Shown here: piece after piece, positions 21,970 through 30,018 of the stretch
How positions within the stretch are numbered: position 1 is the first letter of the stretch
Layout: every line of letters begins with the position of its first letter
DNA from: SMXQ01 sp033720855
Lineage (GTDB): Bacteria; Pseudomonadota; Alphaproteobacteria; SMXQ01
Assembly (NCBI GenBank): GCA_033720855.1
Contig: JAWWBR010000013.1
Location: 1 to 44,966 of the forward strand
Direction: 5' to 3'
Length of the DNA: 44,966 nt
Program-made: the position numbers and the translations under genes
Notes under the pieces: generated by a model
Database searches by the model: none
Told to the model about the DNA's origin: nothing
The model's input: only the letters and a program-made list of their open reading frames with translations

Positions 21970-23214
21970 ATGGCCTCATCCGCCGGGTTCGCCCCCATAA
22001 TCCGTGTCTTCAGGCACCGCAATTACGCCCTCTACATGGGCGGCATGAGCCCCAACCTGGTGACCATCTGGATGCAGCGCCTGGCGGTCGGCTGGCTCGC
22101 CTGGGAGCTCACCAATTCGACCACCTGGCTCGGCGTCATCGCCGCCGCCGATCTTCTGCCGATGCTGTTCCTGGCCCCCATCGCCGGCGCCATCACCGAC
22201 CGCCACGTGCCGCTGACGCTGCAGAAGATCACCCAGGTCTTCGCCGTCCTCCACGCCGCCGGATTGGCGGTCTTCACCCTGGGCGGGCTGATGGACATCT
22301 GGCTGCTGCTCGCCTTCACCTTGTTTCACGGCATCGCCCATACCCTGGCCTCCACCGCGCGCCATGCGATCGTGCCGGCGACCGTGCCGCGGGCGGAGTT
22401 TTCCACCGCCATCGCCGTCGATTCGGCGCTGTTCAACGGCTCGCGTTTCGTCGGTCCCGCCGCCGCCGGCCTTATCATTCCCTTTGCCGGGGTCGGCGGC
22501 GCCTTCGCCGTCAACACCGTGGGATGCGTGATTTTCCTCGCCTCGCTCTATTTCATGGACCTGGCGCCGCCGGTCCGCGAGAGCCGCGGGCGGCGCAGCG
22601 TCTTCGCCGATGTCGGCGAAAGCTTCGCCTATGTGCGCAGCCATGCCGGCATCGGCCCGCTGTTCTTCATCCTCACCGTGGTCTCGATCCTGTTCCGCCC
22701 GGTCCAGGACATGCTGCCCGGCTTCGCCGGCGCCGTCTTCGGCAGCGATGCGGTCGGCCTCGCCTGGCTGACCTCGGCGATGGGCGTCGGCGCCATGTTG
22801 AGCGCCATCTGGATCGCCCTGCGCGGCCGGGTCGGCGGCCTCACCCCGGCGGTGGTCGCCGGCTTCCTGACCTTGGCGATGGTGACCCTGGGCCTGGTGG
22901 CGACGCCGGTCCTGTGGGTCGGGGTGATCTTCGCGGCGCTCTCGGGCTTCGCCCTCAACACCATGTCCACGGGCGGTCAGGCCCTGGTGCAATACGCCGT
23001 CGACGATGCCCACCGCGGCCGTGTCATGGGGCTCTATACTCTCATCTACCGGGGCACCCCGGCGATCGGGGCGCTGGCGCTGGGGGCGGTTGCCGAGCTC
23101 GCCGGTCTGCGTGCGACCTTCGCCGCGGCGGCACTGATCGCCCTCGCCATCTGGGTGCCGACCTTGCCGCGGCGGCGCTCGATGCGCGCGGCGCTGGAGC
23201 ACGAGCACGTCTGA
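21970..23214 (+). CDS. MFS transporter (EntS-like)
   Basis: A 414-residue inner-membrane transporter with about 12 hydrophobic segments. It starts FRHRNYALYMGGMSPNLVTIWMQRLAVGWLAWELT, followed by the loop 2-3 motif APIAGAITDRHVP, which resembles the MFS 'G..aDr' signature, and a central cytoplasmic loop around SRGRRSVFADVGESFAYVR. This architecture is typical of the enterobactin-exporter-like (MFS_3) group. The substrate is unknown. Its position after the cupin gene and inside the amidohydrolase region suggests uptake or efflux of the same compound, by inference only. Confidence 0.92.
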   Translation: MASSAGFAPIIRVFRHRNYALYMGGMSPNLVTIWMQRLAVGWLAWELTNSTTWLGVIAAADLLPMLFLAPIAGAITDRHVPLTLQKITQVFAVLHAAGLAVFTLGGLMDIWLLLAFTLFHGIAHTLASTARHAIVPATVPRAEFSTAIAVDSALFNGSRFVGPAAAGLIIPFAGVGGAFAVNTVGCVIFLASLYFMDLAPPVRESRGRRSVFADVGESFAYVRSHAGIGPLFFILTVVSILFRPVQDMLPGFAGAVFGSDAVGLAWLTSAMGVGAMLSAIWIALRGRVGGLTPAVVAGFLTLAMVTLGLVATPVLWVGVIFAALSGFALNTMSTGGQALVQYAVDDAHRGRVMGLYTLIYRGTPAIGALALGAVAELAGLRATFAAAALIALAIWVPTLPRRRSMRAALEHEHV

Positions 23215-23290
23215 TCGGCGGGCGCCCGCCTCGGGCCCACAGATTGCGCTTCCGGGGGGTCTGCCCTCCTGATAGGCTTTGGCCCGCGAC

Positions 23291-24250
23291 ATGGCATCAC
23301 CGGCGTCAAAAAAGGTCATCTTCGCGGCCCTGTTCGGCAATCTCACCATTGCCGTCATCAAGTTCGCCGCCTCCGCCTATACCGGCTCCTCGGCGATGCT
23401 GTCGGAAGCCATCCATTCGGTCGTCGATACCGGCAACCAGGTGCTGCTTCTCTACGGCATCAGGGCGGCGGCCAAACGGCCCGATACCAGCCATCCCTTC
23501 GGTTACGGCATGGAGCTCTATTTCTGGACCTTCGTCGTCGCCATCCTGATCTTCGCCCTGGGCTCCGGCATCTCCATTTACGAGGGCGTGATCAAGGTCC
23601 TCGAACCCCATGCCATCTTCAACCCGGAGATCAACTACATCGTGCTCGCCGCCGCCATGGTGTTCGAGGGCATAGCGCTGACCATCGCGGTGCGCGAATT
23701 CCACAAGCAGAAGGGGAAGCGCGGCTGGCTCCAGGAGGTGCGCCGTTCCAAGGACCCCACCATTTTCACGGTCTTGTTCGAGGACACCGCCGCCATGCTG
23801 GGGCTGATTGCCGCCTTCGCCGGCATCGCCGCGGCCCAGATCCTCCACATTCCCGAGCTCGACGGCGTCGCCTCGATCGTCATCGGCATTATCCTCGCCG
23901 GCACCGCGGCGCTGCTTGCCTACGAGAGCAAGGGCCTTCTCATCGGCGAGGCGGCCAGCGCCGAGGTCTTCGCCGGCATCAAGGAGATCCTCGAAAAGCA
24001 GCGGGGCATCCTCTCCGTCAACGAGGTGCTGACCATGCATCTCGGGCCCAAGGACGTGCTCGTCAACATTTCCGTCGATTTCCGCGAGGACTTATCGTCC
24101 GGCGAGGTCCAGACCGCCATCACCGCCATGGAGGAGCAGGTCAAGTCGGCCTACCCCGAGGTGCGGCGCGTCTTCATCGAGGCCCAGGCCTTGGCCTCCC
24201 ACCAGCGCACCATCGACGAGCTCGCCGCGCCAGAGGGCGGGGGCGCCTGA
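23291..24250 (+). CDS. Cation diffusion facilitator transporter, ZnT9-like
   Basis: A 319-residue membrane protein with about six helices and a cytoplasmic C-terminal domain. TM2 has the CDF motif H42-x3-D46 (SEAIHSVVDTGNQ). The block HPFGYGMELYFWTFVVAILIF and the TM5 sequence LFEDTAAMLGL (E164/D165 instead of HxxxD) are those of the SLC30A9 (ZnT9)-type bacterial subgroup, so the metal site is not the classic tetrahedral DD-HD. ATG 23291 is preferred to an in-frame TTG at 23279. It is convergent with the DUF35 gene (22 bases). Predicted role: export or exchange of Zn2+ or another divalent cation; ZnT9-like proteins may not be simple zinc exporters. Confidence 0.92.
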   Translation: MASPASKKVIFAALFGNLTIAVIKFAASAYTGSSAMLSEAIHSVVDTGNQVLLLYGIRAAAKRPDTSHPFGYGMELYFWTFVVAILIFALGSGISIYEGVIKVLEPHAIFNPEINYIVLAAAMVFEGIALTIAVREFHKQKGKRGWLQEVRRSKDPTIFTVLFEDTAAMLGLIAAFAGIAAAQILHIPELDGVASIVIGIILAGTAALLAYESKGLLIGEAASAEVFAGIKEILEKQRGILSVNEVLTMHLGPKDVLVNISVDFREDLSSGEVQTAITAMEEQVKSAYPEVRRVFIEAQALASHQRTIDELAAPEGGGA

Positions 24251-24272
24251 GGGGAGGGCGGGTCGGCCGCGC

Positions 24273-24680
24273 TCACGCGGGAGTGAATTTGGGCAGGGTG
24301 ACGTCCTCGGTGACGTCGTCGAACACCACCTTGACCGCCATGTCGCAGGCGACGTCCTCCGGGGCACAGCCGGTGACGGTGGAGAGGATCCGCGGGCCCT
24401 CTTCGAGCTCGATCACCGCCACCACGTAGGGCAGCTCCCCCTCCCAGCCCTTGTCGTAAAGCCGGTGGTAGGTGACGAAGGAATAGACCCGCCCGTTGCC
24501 GGAAAGGTCGACCCAGTCGTGGGCACCAGAACCGCAGGCGGGGCAGTGGGCCGCCGGCGGGAAGCGCACGGTGCCGCATTCGGCGCATTTGGGCAGCGTC
24601 AGGCGATGCTCCCGCGCCGCCGCCCAGAAGGGTTCCGTCTCCGGCGTCGGCACCGGCAGCGGCTTGGCGTAGGCGCTCAT
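24273..24680 (-). CDS. Zn-ribbon/OB-fold DUF35 protein
   Basis: A 135-residue two-domain protein. Residues 30-50 form a rubredoxin-like zinc ribbon (C32-x2-C35 ... C46-x2-C49 in PKCAECG and HCPACG), and 55-130 an OB fold (GNGRVYSFVTYHRLYDKG, PYVVAVIELEEGPRILS). DUF35 proteins partner thiolase-superfamily enzymes, for example ChsH2/Ltp2 aldolases and archaeal acetoacetyl-CoA thiolase/HMG-CoA synthase, and help bind acyl-CoA. The ATG overlaps the stop of the thiolase-like gene (ATGA at 24680-24677), which supports complex formation with it. It is the last gene of the CoA-transferase operon. Confidence 0.94.
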   Translation of the reverse strand: MSAYAKPLPVPTPETEPFWAAAREHRLTLPKCAECGTVRFPPAAHCPACGSGAHDWVDLSGNGRVYSFVTYHRLYDKGWEGELPYVVAVIELEEGPRILSTVTGCAPEDVACDMAVKVVFDDVTEDVTLPKFTPA

Positions 24681-25870
24681 GTCGCCGTCCCCAAGATCAG
24701 GGTCGAATGGCACACGGTGTTGCCGCCATGGCCGGAGACGATACAGGTCTCGGCCCCCGGCACCTGCCGCTCGCCGTCGTAGATGCCCTGCAGCTGCCGC
24801 GCCCCTTCGACCACCTGCAGCATGCCCTCGGCATGGGCTTCCGAGAGCTGACCGCCCGAGGTGTTGGTGGGCAGCGCGCCATCGAGGGCCAGCGCGCCGG
24901 AGGCGACGAAATCGCCGCCTTCGCCCTTGGCGCAGAAGCCGTAATCCTCCAACTGGGTCAACACCATGTAGGTGAAGCAATCGTAGATCTGGGCGCAGTC
25001 GATGTCGCCGGGCCCGAGCCCCGCCATGGCATAGGCGCGCGCGCTCGACGGCCCCGCCGCGGTGCGGATCATATTGTCGCCGGCGAACCAGCCGGTGGTG
25101 TTGTTATGGGTGGCGAACCCCTTGACCAGCACCGGCTTTTGCTTGAGGTCGCGGGCGCGCTCGGCACTCGTGACGATGACGGCGCCGGCGGCGTCCGAGC
25201 GCAGCGAGCAGTCGAGCAGGCAGAACGGCTCGACGATCATCCGCGCGTCCAAATAATCATCCATGGTCAGCGGTCGCCCGTGCATCTGGGCCGCCGGGTT
25301 GCGGTTGGCGTGGGCGCGGAAAGCGAGGGAAATGGCGCCGAACTGTTCGCGGGTGGTGCCGAACTCGAACATATGGCGCCGCGCACCGAAACCATGCATG
25401 GCGGCGGCGCCGAACAGGCCGTATTCGGGGCCGAATTCGCCGCTCTCCATCTGCGCCGCGCGGGTGGCGCCGCGCATCTGCACGTCCTTGCTGGCATGGG
25501 TGCGCGACCAGGCGTCGCGGCCGTAGCCGCAGACGACGGTGCTGGCCAGCCCCGCCTCGATGGCCATCACGGCGAGGATCACCGAGAGGATCTGGCTGGC
25601 GCCGCCGTTGGCGGTGGTGGTCGAGAAGGCGGCGTCGATCCCGAGCCGTTCGCCGAGGACCTGATGGAAGGTATAGACGTCGTCGGGGCCGCGGACGATG
25701 AGCCCGTCGACATCCGCCGCCTTCAGCCCGGCGTCAATGAGTGCGTTGTGGACCGCCTCCTCGATCAGGGCCAGGGCGCTGACTCCGGGCACCTTGCCCA
25801 GCCGGCTCGTGCCGGTGCCGACGATGGCGCAGGCATCGCGGAGCGCCGGATTTGGGGCCAGCGTGTTCAC
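24677..25870 (-). CDS. Thiolase-superfamily protein lacking the nucleophilic Cys (Ltp2-like)
   Basis: A 397-residue SCP-x/lipid-transfer-type thiolase fold. The start is GTG 25870, overlapping the CoA-transferase stop (GTGA). In true thiolases the nucleophilic Cys lies in 'NxxC(A/G)SG'; here that region reads TTTANGGASQILSV (84-97), with no Cys between residues 15 and 113. The thiolase His is kept (H346 in SGGQLSEAHAEGM), as is a C-terminal Cys (C376, ETCIVSGHGG), and the His of 'HDCF' is Tyr (Y296, IYDCFT). A GGAS block and Tyr residues are features I associate with Ltp2-type retro-aldolases of steroid side-chain degradation, which need a DUF35 partner. A DUF35 gene follows immediately. So aldol cleavage of a beta-hydroxyacyl-CoA is more likely than thiolysis. 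Confidence 0.88.
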   Translation of the reverse strand: MNTLAPNPALRDACAIVGTGTSRLGKVPGVSALALIEEAVHNALIDAGLKAADVDGLIVRGPDDVYTFHQVLGERLGIDAAFSTTTANGGASQILSVILAVMAIEAGLASTVVCGYGRDAWSRTHASKDVQMRGATRAAQMESGEFGPEYGLFGAAAMHGFGARRHMFEFGTTREQFGAISLAFRAHANRNPAAQMHGRPLTMDDYLDARMIVEPFCLLDCSLRSDAAGAVIVTSAERARDLKQKPVLVKGFATHNNTTGWFAGDNMIRTAAGPSSARAYAMAGLGPGDIDCAQIYDCFTYMVLTQLEDYGFCAKGEGGDFVASGALALDGALPTNTSGGQLSEAHAEGMLQVVEGARQLQGIYDGERQVPGAETCIVSGHGGNTVCHSTLILGTAT

Positions 25871-27036
25871 TGGGCCGCCTCGCCGGCACCGCCCGGCCTC
25901 TTGCGATCCTTGATCCGGGCCAGGATTTCGTCGGTATGTTCGCCATGTCCCGGCGCCGGGCTGGTGATCGCCGTCGGCGTATCGGACAGGTTGACCGCCC
26001 CGGTCACCAGCTTGACGCTGCCGAGTTTGGGATGGGGGAGCTCGGTGACCATGCCCAGGTGCTGGACCTGGGGATCGGCAAGCGCCTCGTCGAGGGTGTA
26101 GATCGGCGCCGACGGCACGTCGGCGGCGCGAAGCGCCTCCAGCCAATGGTCCCGGGGCGCGGTGGCGAAGGCCTCCTGGAAGCCCGCGTGCAGGGTGTCG
26201 TAGGCCTTGCGCCGGTCGGCCTTGGTCTTGAACCGCTCATCCTCGATCCACTCGGGATGTCCGGCGGTGCGGCACAGCCCCTCCCAGAACTTGGGCGGCG
26301 AGGACAGATGGACGACGAAGGGTTTGCCGTCGCCGGCGACGAAGGCGTAGACCTGGGCCGTCTGGGTCCGGGTCTTGCGCTTAGGGATATCGCCTTCCTC
26401 GAAATAGCGCGCCGCGTTCTCGCCGAGGAAGGCGAGGGTGGCGGACAGCAAGGAGGTGTCGACCATCTGGCCGCGGCCGGTCGTGTGGCGGGCCATCAGC
26501 GCGCCCAAGACGCCGTAGGCGGCCATGATCCCGGTCAGGTGGTCCGACAGCGATACCCCCATGGGCTGCGGGTTGTCGAGATCGGTCAGCACAGAAAGCA
26601 GCGCCCCCATGGCCTGGCCCACGGTGTCGTAGCCGGGGCGCTCGGCATAGGGGCCGGTGCGGCCGAAGCCGGTGATCGAGCAGTAGATCAGCCTCGGATT
26701 GGCGGCCGAAAGCACCTCCCAGCCGAGGCCGAGCCGTTCCATGGTGCCCGGCCGCATGTTCTCGATCACCACGTCGGCCTCGGCGGCGAGCGCCAGGGCG
26801 GCGGCACGTCCCTCTTCGGACTTGAGGTCGAGGATGATGCTTTTCTTGTTGCGGTTGACCGAGCCGAAGGTCGCGGAATAGTCGGCCGCGCCCCAGCCGC
26901 GGAACGGGTCGCCGGTCTTTGGATCCTCGATCTTGATGACCTCGGCGCCGAGATCGCCGAGCAGCATTCCGGCGTAGGGGCCGGAGACGTAACTCGCCAA
27001 TTCCAGGATGGTGATGCCGTCGAGCGCACCGGCCAC
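25867..27036 (-). CDS. CoA transferase, class III (CaiB/BaiF family)
   Basis: 389 residues starting at GTG 27036 with GAGGGAG 6 bases upstream. Family blocks: ILELASYVSGPYAGMLLGDLGAEVIKIEDP, GSVNRNKKSIILDLKSEEGR, ADVVIENMRPGTMERLGLGW and CSITGFGRTGPYAERPGYD. The catalytic Asp that forms a CoA-aspartyl anhydride intermediate should be D165 (SLSDHLTG). It moves CoA between carboxylic acids in the cytoplasm. It is the first gene of a coupled three-gene operon with the thiolase-like and DUF35 genes, and would activate the acid that these then cleave. It is divergent from the tandem amidohydrolases (272 bases). Confidence 0.94.
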   Translation of the reverse strand: MAGALDGITILELASYVSGPYAGMLLGDLGAEVIKIEDPKTGDPFRGWGAADYSATFGSVNRNKKSIILDLKSEEGRAAALALAAEADVVIENMRPGTMERLGLGWEVLSAANPRLIYCSITGFGRTGPYAERPGYDTVGQAMGALLSVLTDLDNPQPMGVSLSDHLTGIMAAYGVLGALMARHTTGRGQMVDTSLLSATLAFLGENAARYFEEGDIPKRKTRTQTAQVYAFVAGDGKPFVVHLSSPPKFWEGLCRTAGHPEWIEDERFKTKADRRKAYDTLHAGFQEAFATAPRDHWLEALRAADVPSAPIYTLDEALADPQVQHLGMVTELPHPKLGSVKLVTGAVNLSDTPTAITSPAPGHGEHTDEILARIKDRKRPGGAGEAAQ

Positions 27037-27180
27037 GGTATTCTCCCTCGGTGGTCGTTGTCGCGCCGCGCCGCGGCGCCGGTGGGCCGAGAGTATCGCT
27101 AAGGGCGGGCGCGGGCAATACGGCAGGGCATGGCCGCCTCCGCCATGTGGACCTTGCCGGTTTCGCCGTTCTGACCCCCG

Positions 27181-27196
27181 CCCCGCGTTCGCGGGG
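27181..27196. repeat. GC-rich hairpin in divergent region
   Basis: CCCCGCG-TT-CGCGGGG is a perfect 7-bp inverted repeat between the CoA-transferase and amidohydrolase starts (112 bases before the latter). It may be an operator or chance in GC-rich DNA. Confidence 0.5.
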
Positions 27197-27308
27197 CTTG
27201 GCGCGCCATTCGAATTCGAAGTATCATCGGGGCGTTCACATCGTCGTGATCGTCGCCGGCGGGGCGGCGCGTGCGCGCTACGGTCAAGAATAGGAAAGGT
27301 CACAGCCC

Positions 27309-28358
27309 ATGGGAGCAATGGACGCCGACGCCCACGTCGTGGAATGCGAGGCGACGTTCGAATATCTCGACCCGGAATTCCACGATTACAAGCCGCGCGT
27401 CATGGTGCAGAAGACCGACGACGTGGTGGCGCTGGACAATGAAGGCCTTGCCATGCGCGAATATTGGGTGATCGACGGCCGGCTGCAGCCCAAGGAGCAG
27501 AACATCGGCCACAACACCTCCAAGGAATCGCGCGAGATGGAGGACATCGACGCCCGCCTCGCGCATATGGACGAGCTCGGCGTCGATGTGCAGGTGCTCT
27601 ACCCCACTTTGTTCCTGCGTCCGATCACCCAGGATCCCACCGCCGAATACGCCTTTTGCCGGGCCTATAACCGGTGGATGGTGGACATCTGGAAGGCCGC
27701 GCCCGAGCGGTTGCGCTGGGTGATGATGCCGCCGCTCTATTCCATGGACAGGGTCGAGGAAGAGGTGCGGTTCGCCAAGGAGAACGGCGCCGTCGGCATC
27801 TTCATGCGCGGGCTCGAATGCGACCGGCGGCTGGATAACCCCTATTTCTTCCCGCTCTACGAACTGGCGGAGGAGCTCGACCTGGCGATGAGCCTGCACG
27901 CGGGCAACAACAGTTTCGAGCTCAACGACGTCTACGCCCAGGAGGGCGGGTTCGCCCGCGGCAAGCTGCCGGTGGTCTCCGCCTTCCACACGCTTTTGCA
28001 CAGGGATATCCCGGCGCGCTATCCGAAGCTGCGTTGGGGCTTCATCGAGACCAGCGCCCAGTGGCTTCCCTACGTCATCAACGACCTCGAACTACGGTTC
28101 AAACGCCGCGGCAAGCGGATTTCGGACACCGTCCTTGCCGACAACAATTTCTACGTCGCCTGCCAGGTCACCGACGACCTCGAGCACGTCCTGCCCTATG
28201 CGGGCGACGGCCAGCTGGTGGTGGGGACCGACTACGGCCATGCCGACACGTCTTCGGAGATCGAGGCCCTGCGCCTGCTCCGCGACGACGGCAAGGTGCC
28301 GGCCGCGGTCGCCGACCGGATTCTCGACGCCAATGCCCGCGCCCTTTACGGGCTCTGA
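27309..28358 (+). CDS. Amidohydrolase-2 family protein (paralogue 2 of 3)
   Basis: 349 residues, PF04909-type TIM barrel. Putative metal ligands: D7 and H9 (MDADAHVVE), H197 (SLHAGNNSF), H227 (SAFHTLLHRD) and D308 (GTDYGHADTSSEIEAL). Relative to ACMSD the N-terminal HxH is DxH, as in many members that decarboxylate or hydrolyse aromatic acids. It is a tandem copy of the next gene (55-base gap), with long identical stretches such as YWVIDGRLQPKE and FAKENGAVGIFMRGLEC. The start 27309 has AGGAAAGG upstream and matches both paralogues. It is first in the plus-strand pair and divergent from the CoA-transferase operon. Confidence 0.92.
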   Translation: MGAMDADAHVVECEATFEYLDPEFHDYKPRVMVQKTDDVVALDNEGLAMREYWVIDGRLQPKEQNIGHNTSKESREMEDIDARLAHMDELGVDVQVLYPTLFLRPITQDPTAEYAFCRAYNRWMVDIWKAAPERLRWVMMPPLYSMDRVEEEVRFAKENGAVGIFMRGLECDRRLDNPYFFPLYELAEELDLAMSLHAGNNSFELNDVYAQEGGFARGKLPVVSAFHTLLHRDIPARYPKLRWGFIETSAQWLPYVINDLELRFKRRGKRISDTVLADNNFYVACQVTDDLEHVLPYAGDGQLVVGTDYGHADTSSEIEALRLLRDDGKVPAAVADRILDANARALYGL

Positions 28359-28413
28359 GGTTTGATCGGGCGGGCCGCCGACGCCCGCGCCGCAATAGAG
28401 GAGAAGTAGACCG

Positions 28414-29466
28414 ATGGGTGCCATCGACGCCGATGCCCACGTGGTGGAATGCGAAAAGACCTTTGAGTACATGGATCCCGAGTATCACGACCTCAAACCC
28501 CGGGTCATGGTGCAGAAAACCGAGGACGTGGTGGAGCTCGACAACGACGGCGTCGCCGCGCAGAAGGAATACTGGGTGATCGACGGCCGGCTGCAGCCCA
28601 AGGAGGGGAATATCGGCCACAACACCTCCAAGGAATCGCGCGAGATGGCCGACGTCAACATCCGCCTCGAGCACATGGACGAGCTCGAGATCGACGTCCA
28701 GGTGCTCTATCCGACCGTGTTCCTGCGCGCCTGGACCCAGGATCCGACCGCCGAATACGCCATCTGCAAGTCCTATAACCGCTGGCTCGCCGAGATCTGG
28801 AGCCAGGCGCCGGATCGCCTCAAATGGGTGGTGATGCCGCCGCTTCTGTCCATGGGCAGGACCTTCGAGGAGCTCGACTTCGCCAAGGAGAACGGCGCCG
28901 TCGGCATCTTCATGCGCGGGCTCGAATGCGAGCGGCGGCTGGACAACCCCTATTTCTTCCCGCTTTACGAGCGCGCCCAGGAATTGGACATGCCGATCTG
29001 CTTCCATTCCGGCAACAACAGCTTCCGGGTGCGCAACATCTACGCCACCGAGGCCGGGTTCGGCCGCTCCAAGCTGCCGGTGGTGGCGGCCTTTCATTCG
29101 CTGCTGATGAGCGACATCCCGGCCAAGTTCCCCGACCTCCGCTGGGGCTTCGTCGAGGTCAGCGCCCAGTGGATTCCCTACGCGTTGAACGATCTCGGGC
29201 TCCGCTTCAAGCGCAAGGGCCGGCGCATGTCGGACACCATCCTCGCCGACAACAACTTCTACGTCGCCTGCCAGGCCACCGACGAGCTCGACTACATTCT
29301 GCCCTATGCCGGCGAGGACACGCTGGTGGTCGGCACCGATTACGGCCATGCCGACACGTCCTCGGAGATCGAGGCCCTGCGCATGGTCAAGGAGGACGGC
29401 AAGGTGCCGGCGGAGGTCGCCGACAAGATCCTGGATACCAACGCCAGGGCGCTCTACGGCCTCTGA
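28414..29466 (+). CDS. Amidohydrolase-2 family protein (paralogue 3 of 3)
   Basis: 350 residues with the same ligand set as its upstream neighbour (IDADAHVVE, ICFHSGNNSF, AAFHSLLMSD, GTDYGHADTSSEIEAL). One residue is inserted near position 50 (AQKEYW versus MREYW). In the central His block it reads CFHSGNNS, as in paralogue 1 on the minus strand, whereas paralogue 2 reads SLHAGNNS, so the tandem copies have diverged around the active site. The RBS GAGGAG precedes ATG 28414. It is convergent with a cupin gene (21 bases). Retention of all ligands in both tandem copies suggests two substrates or a hetero-oligomer rather than one decaying copy. Confidence 0.92.
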   Translation: MGAIDADAHVVECEKTFEYMDPEYHDLKPRVMVQKTEDVVELDNDGVAAQKEYWVIDGRLQPKEGNIGHNTSKESREMADVNIRLEHMDELEIDVQVLYPTVFLRAWTQDPTAEYAICKSYNRWLAEIWSQAPDRLKWVVMPPLLSMGRTFEELDFAKENGAVGIFMRGLECERRLDNPYFFPLYERAQELDMPICFHSGNNSFRVRNIYATEAGFGRSKLPVVAAFHSLLMSDIPAKFPDLRWGFVEVSAQWIPYALNDLGLRFKRKGRRMSDTILADNNFYVACQATDELDYILPYAGEDTLVVGTDYGHADTSSEIEALRMVKEDGKVPAEVADKILDTNARALYGL

Positions 29467-29487
29467 TCGGCGCGGCGCCGGGCGGGA

Positions 29488-29982
29488 TCACTCGTAATAG
29501 GCGCCCTCGCGGTATTTGACGTTATCGGAGACGAAGGTCTCCGCGCGCCCGCGCCGGACCGCCCATTCGCCGTCGGGCATGATGCGCGTGTCGGGGTGCT
29601 TGTCGGGCGCCATCACAGCGCCTGCGCGCAACAGCACCAGGGGCTCTTCGCTGATGGTCTCGAACCAGTAATAGCTGCCGGCCGGCAGGAAGATGCCGTC
29701 GTTGCGTTTCAGCTCCTTTTCCTCGCCCCGGGGGCCGTGGAAACGGGCGCGGCCATCGAGCACGATGAAGGCGTGATCCTGGTAGGGATGGGCGTGGAGC
29801 TTGTTCTCTCCGCCCTTGGCATAGACCTTGATCTTGAGCCACAGGTGCTCGCCCACCGCCAGCGGCGTCTCGGTGTTGCCGGCATCCAAGAGCTGGGCGC
29901 GCATGGTGAAGAAGCTGGGCTTGACCGCGCCCGCGCCGTCCCAGGGCGCCGGTGCGGGAGATTGAGAGGGCTGTTCCGACAT
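29488..29982 (-). CDS. Cupin domain-containing protein
   Basis: 164 residues from ATG 29982; AAGGAGG lies 8-14 bases upstream, which favours it over the GTG at 29985. Cupin motif 1 is NKLHAHPYQDHAFIVLDG with the H-x-H pair, and motif 2 falls around GIFLPAGSYYWFETIS. It probably binds a metal ion and a small acid. It lies 36 bases after the acyl-CoA synthetase gene on the same strand, making a three-gene unit with the enolase-superfamily gene, and converges on the tandem amidohydrolases. Distinct in sequence from the cupin at 21428. Confidence 0.88.
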   Translation of the reverse strand: MSEQPSQSPAPAPWDGAGAVKPSFFTMRAQLLDAGNTETPLAVGEHLWLKIKVYAKGGENKLHAHPYQDHAFIVLDGRARFHGPRGEEKELKRNDGIFLPAGSYYWFETISEEPLVLLRAGAVMAPDKHPDTRIMPDGEWAVRRGRAETFVSDNVKYREGAYYE

Positions 29983-30018
29983 CACGCATCCTCCTTTTGA
30001 ACCTGTTCGACCCGGTTG

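Noticed and set aside
24677..25870. Ordinary acetyl-CoA acetyltransferase
   Set aside because: The nucleophilic Cys is missing from the expected position, so thiolysis is unlikely.
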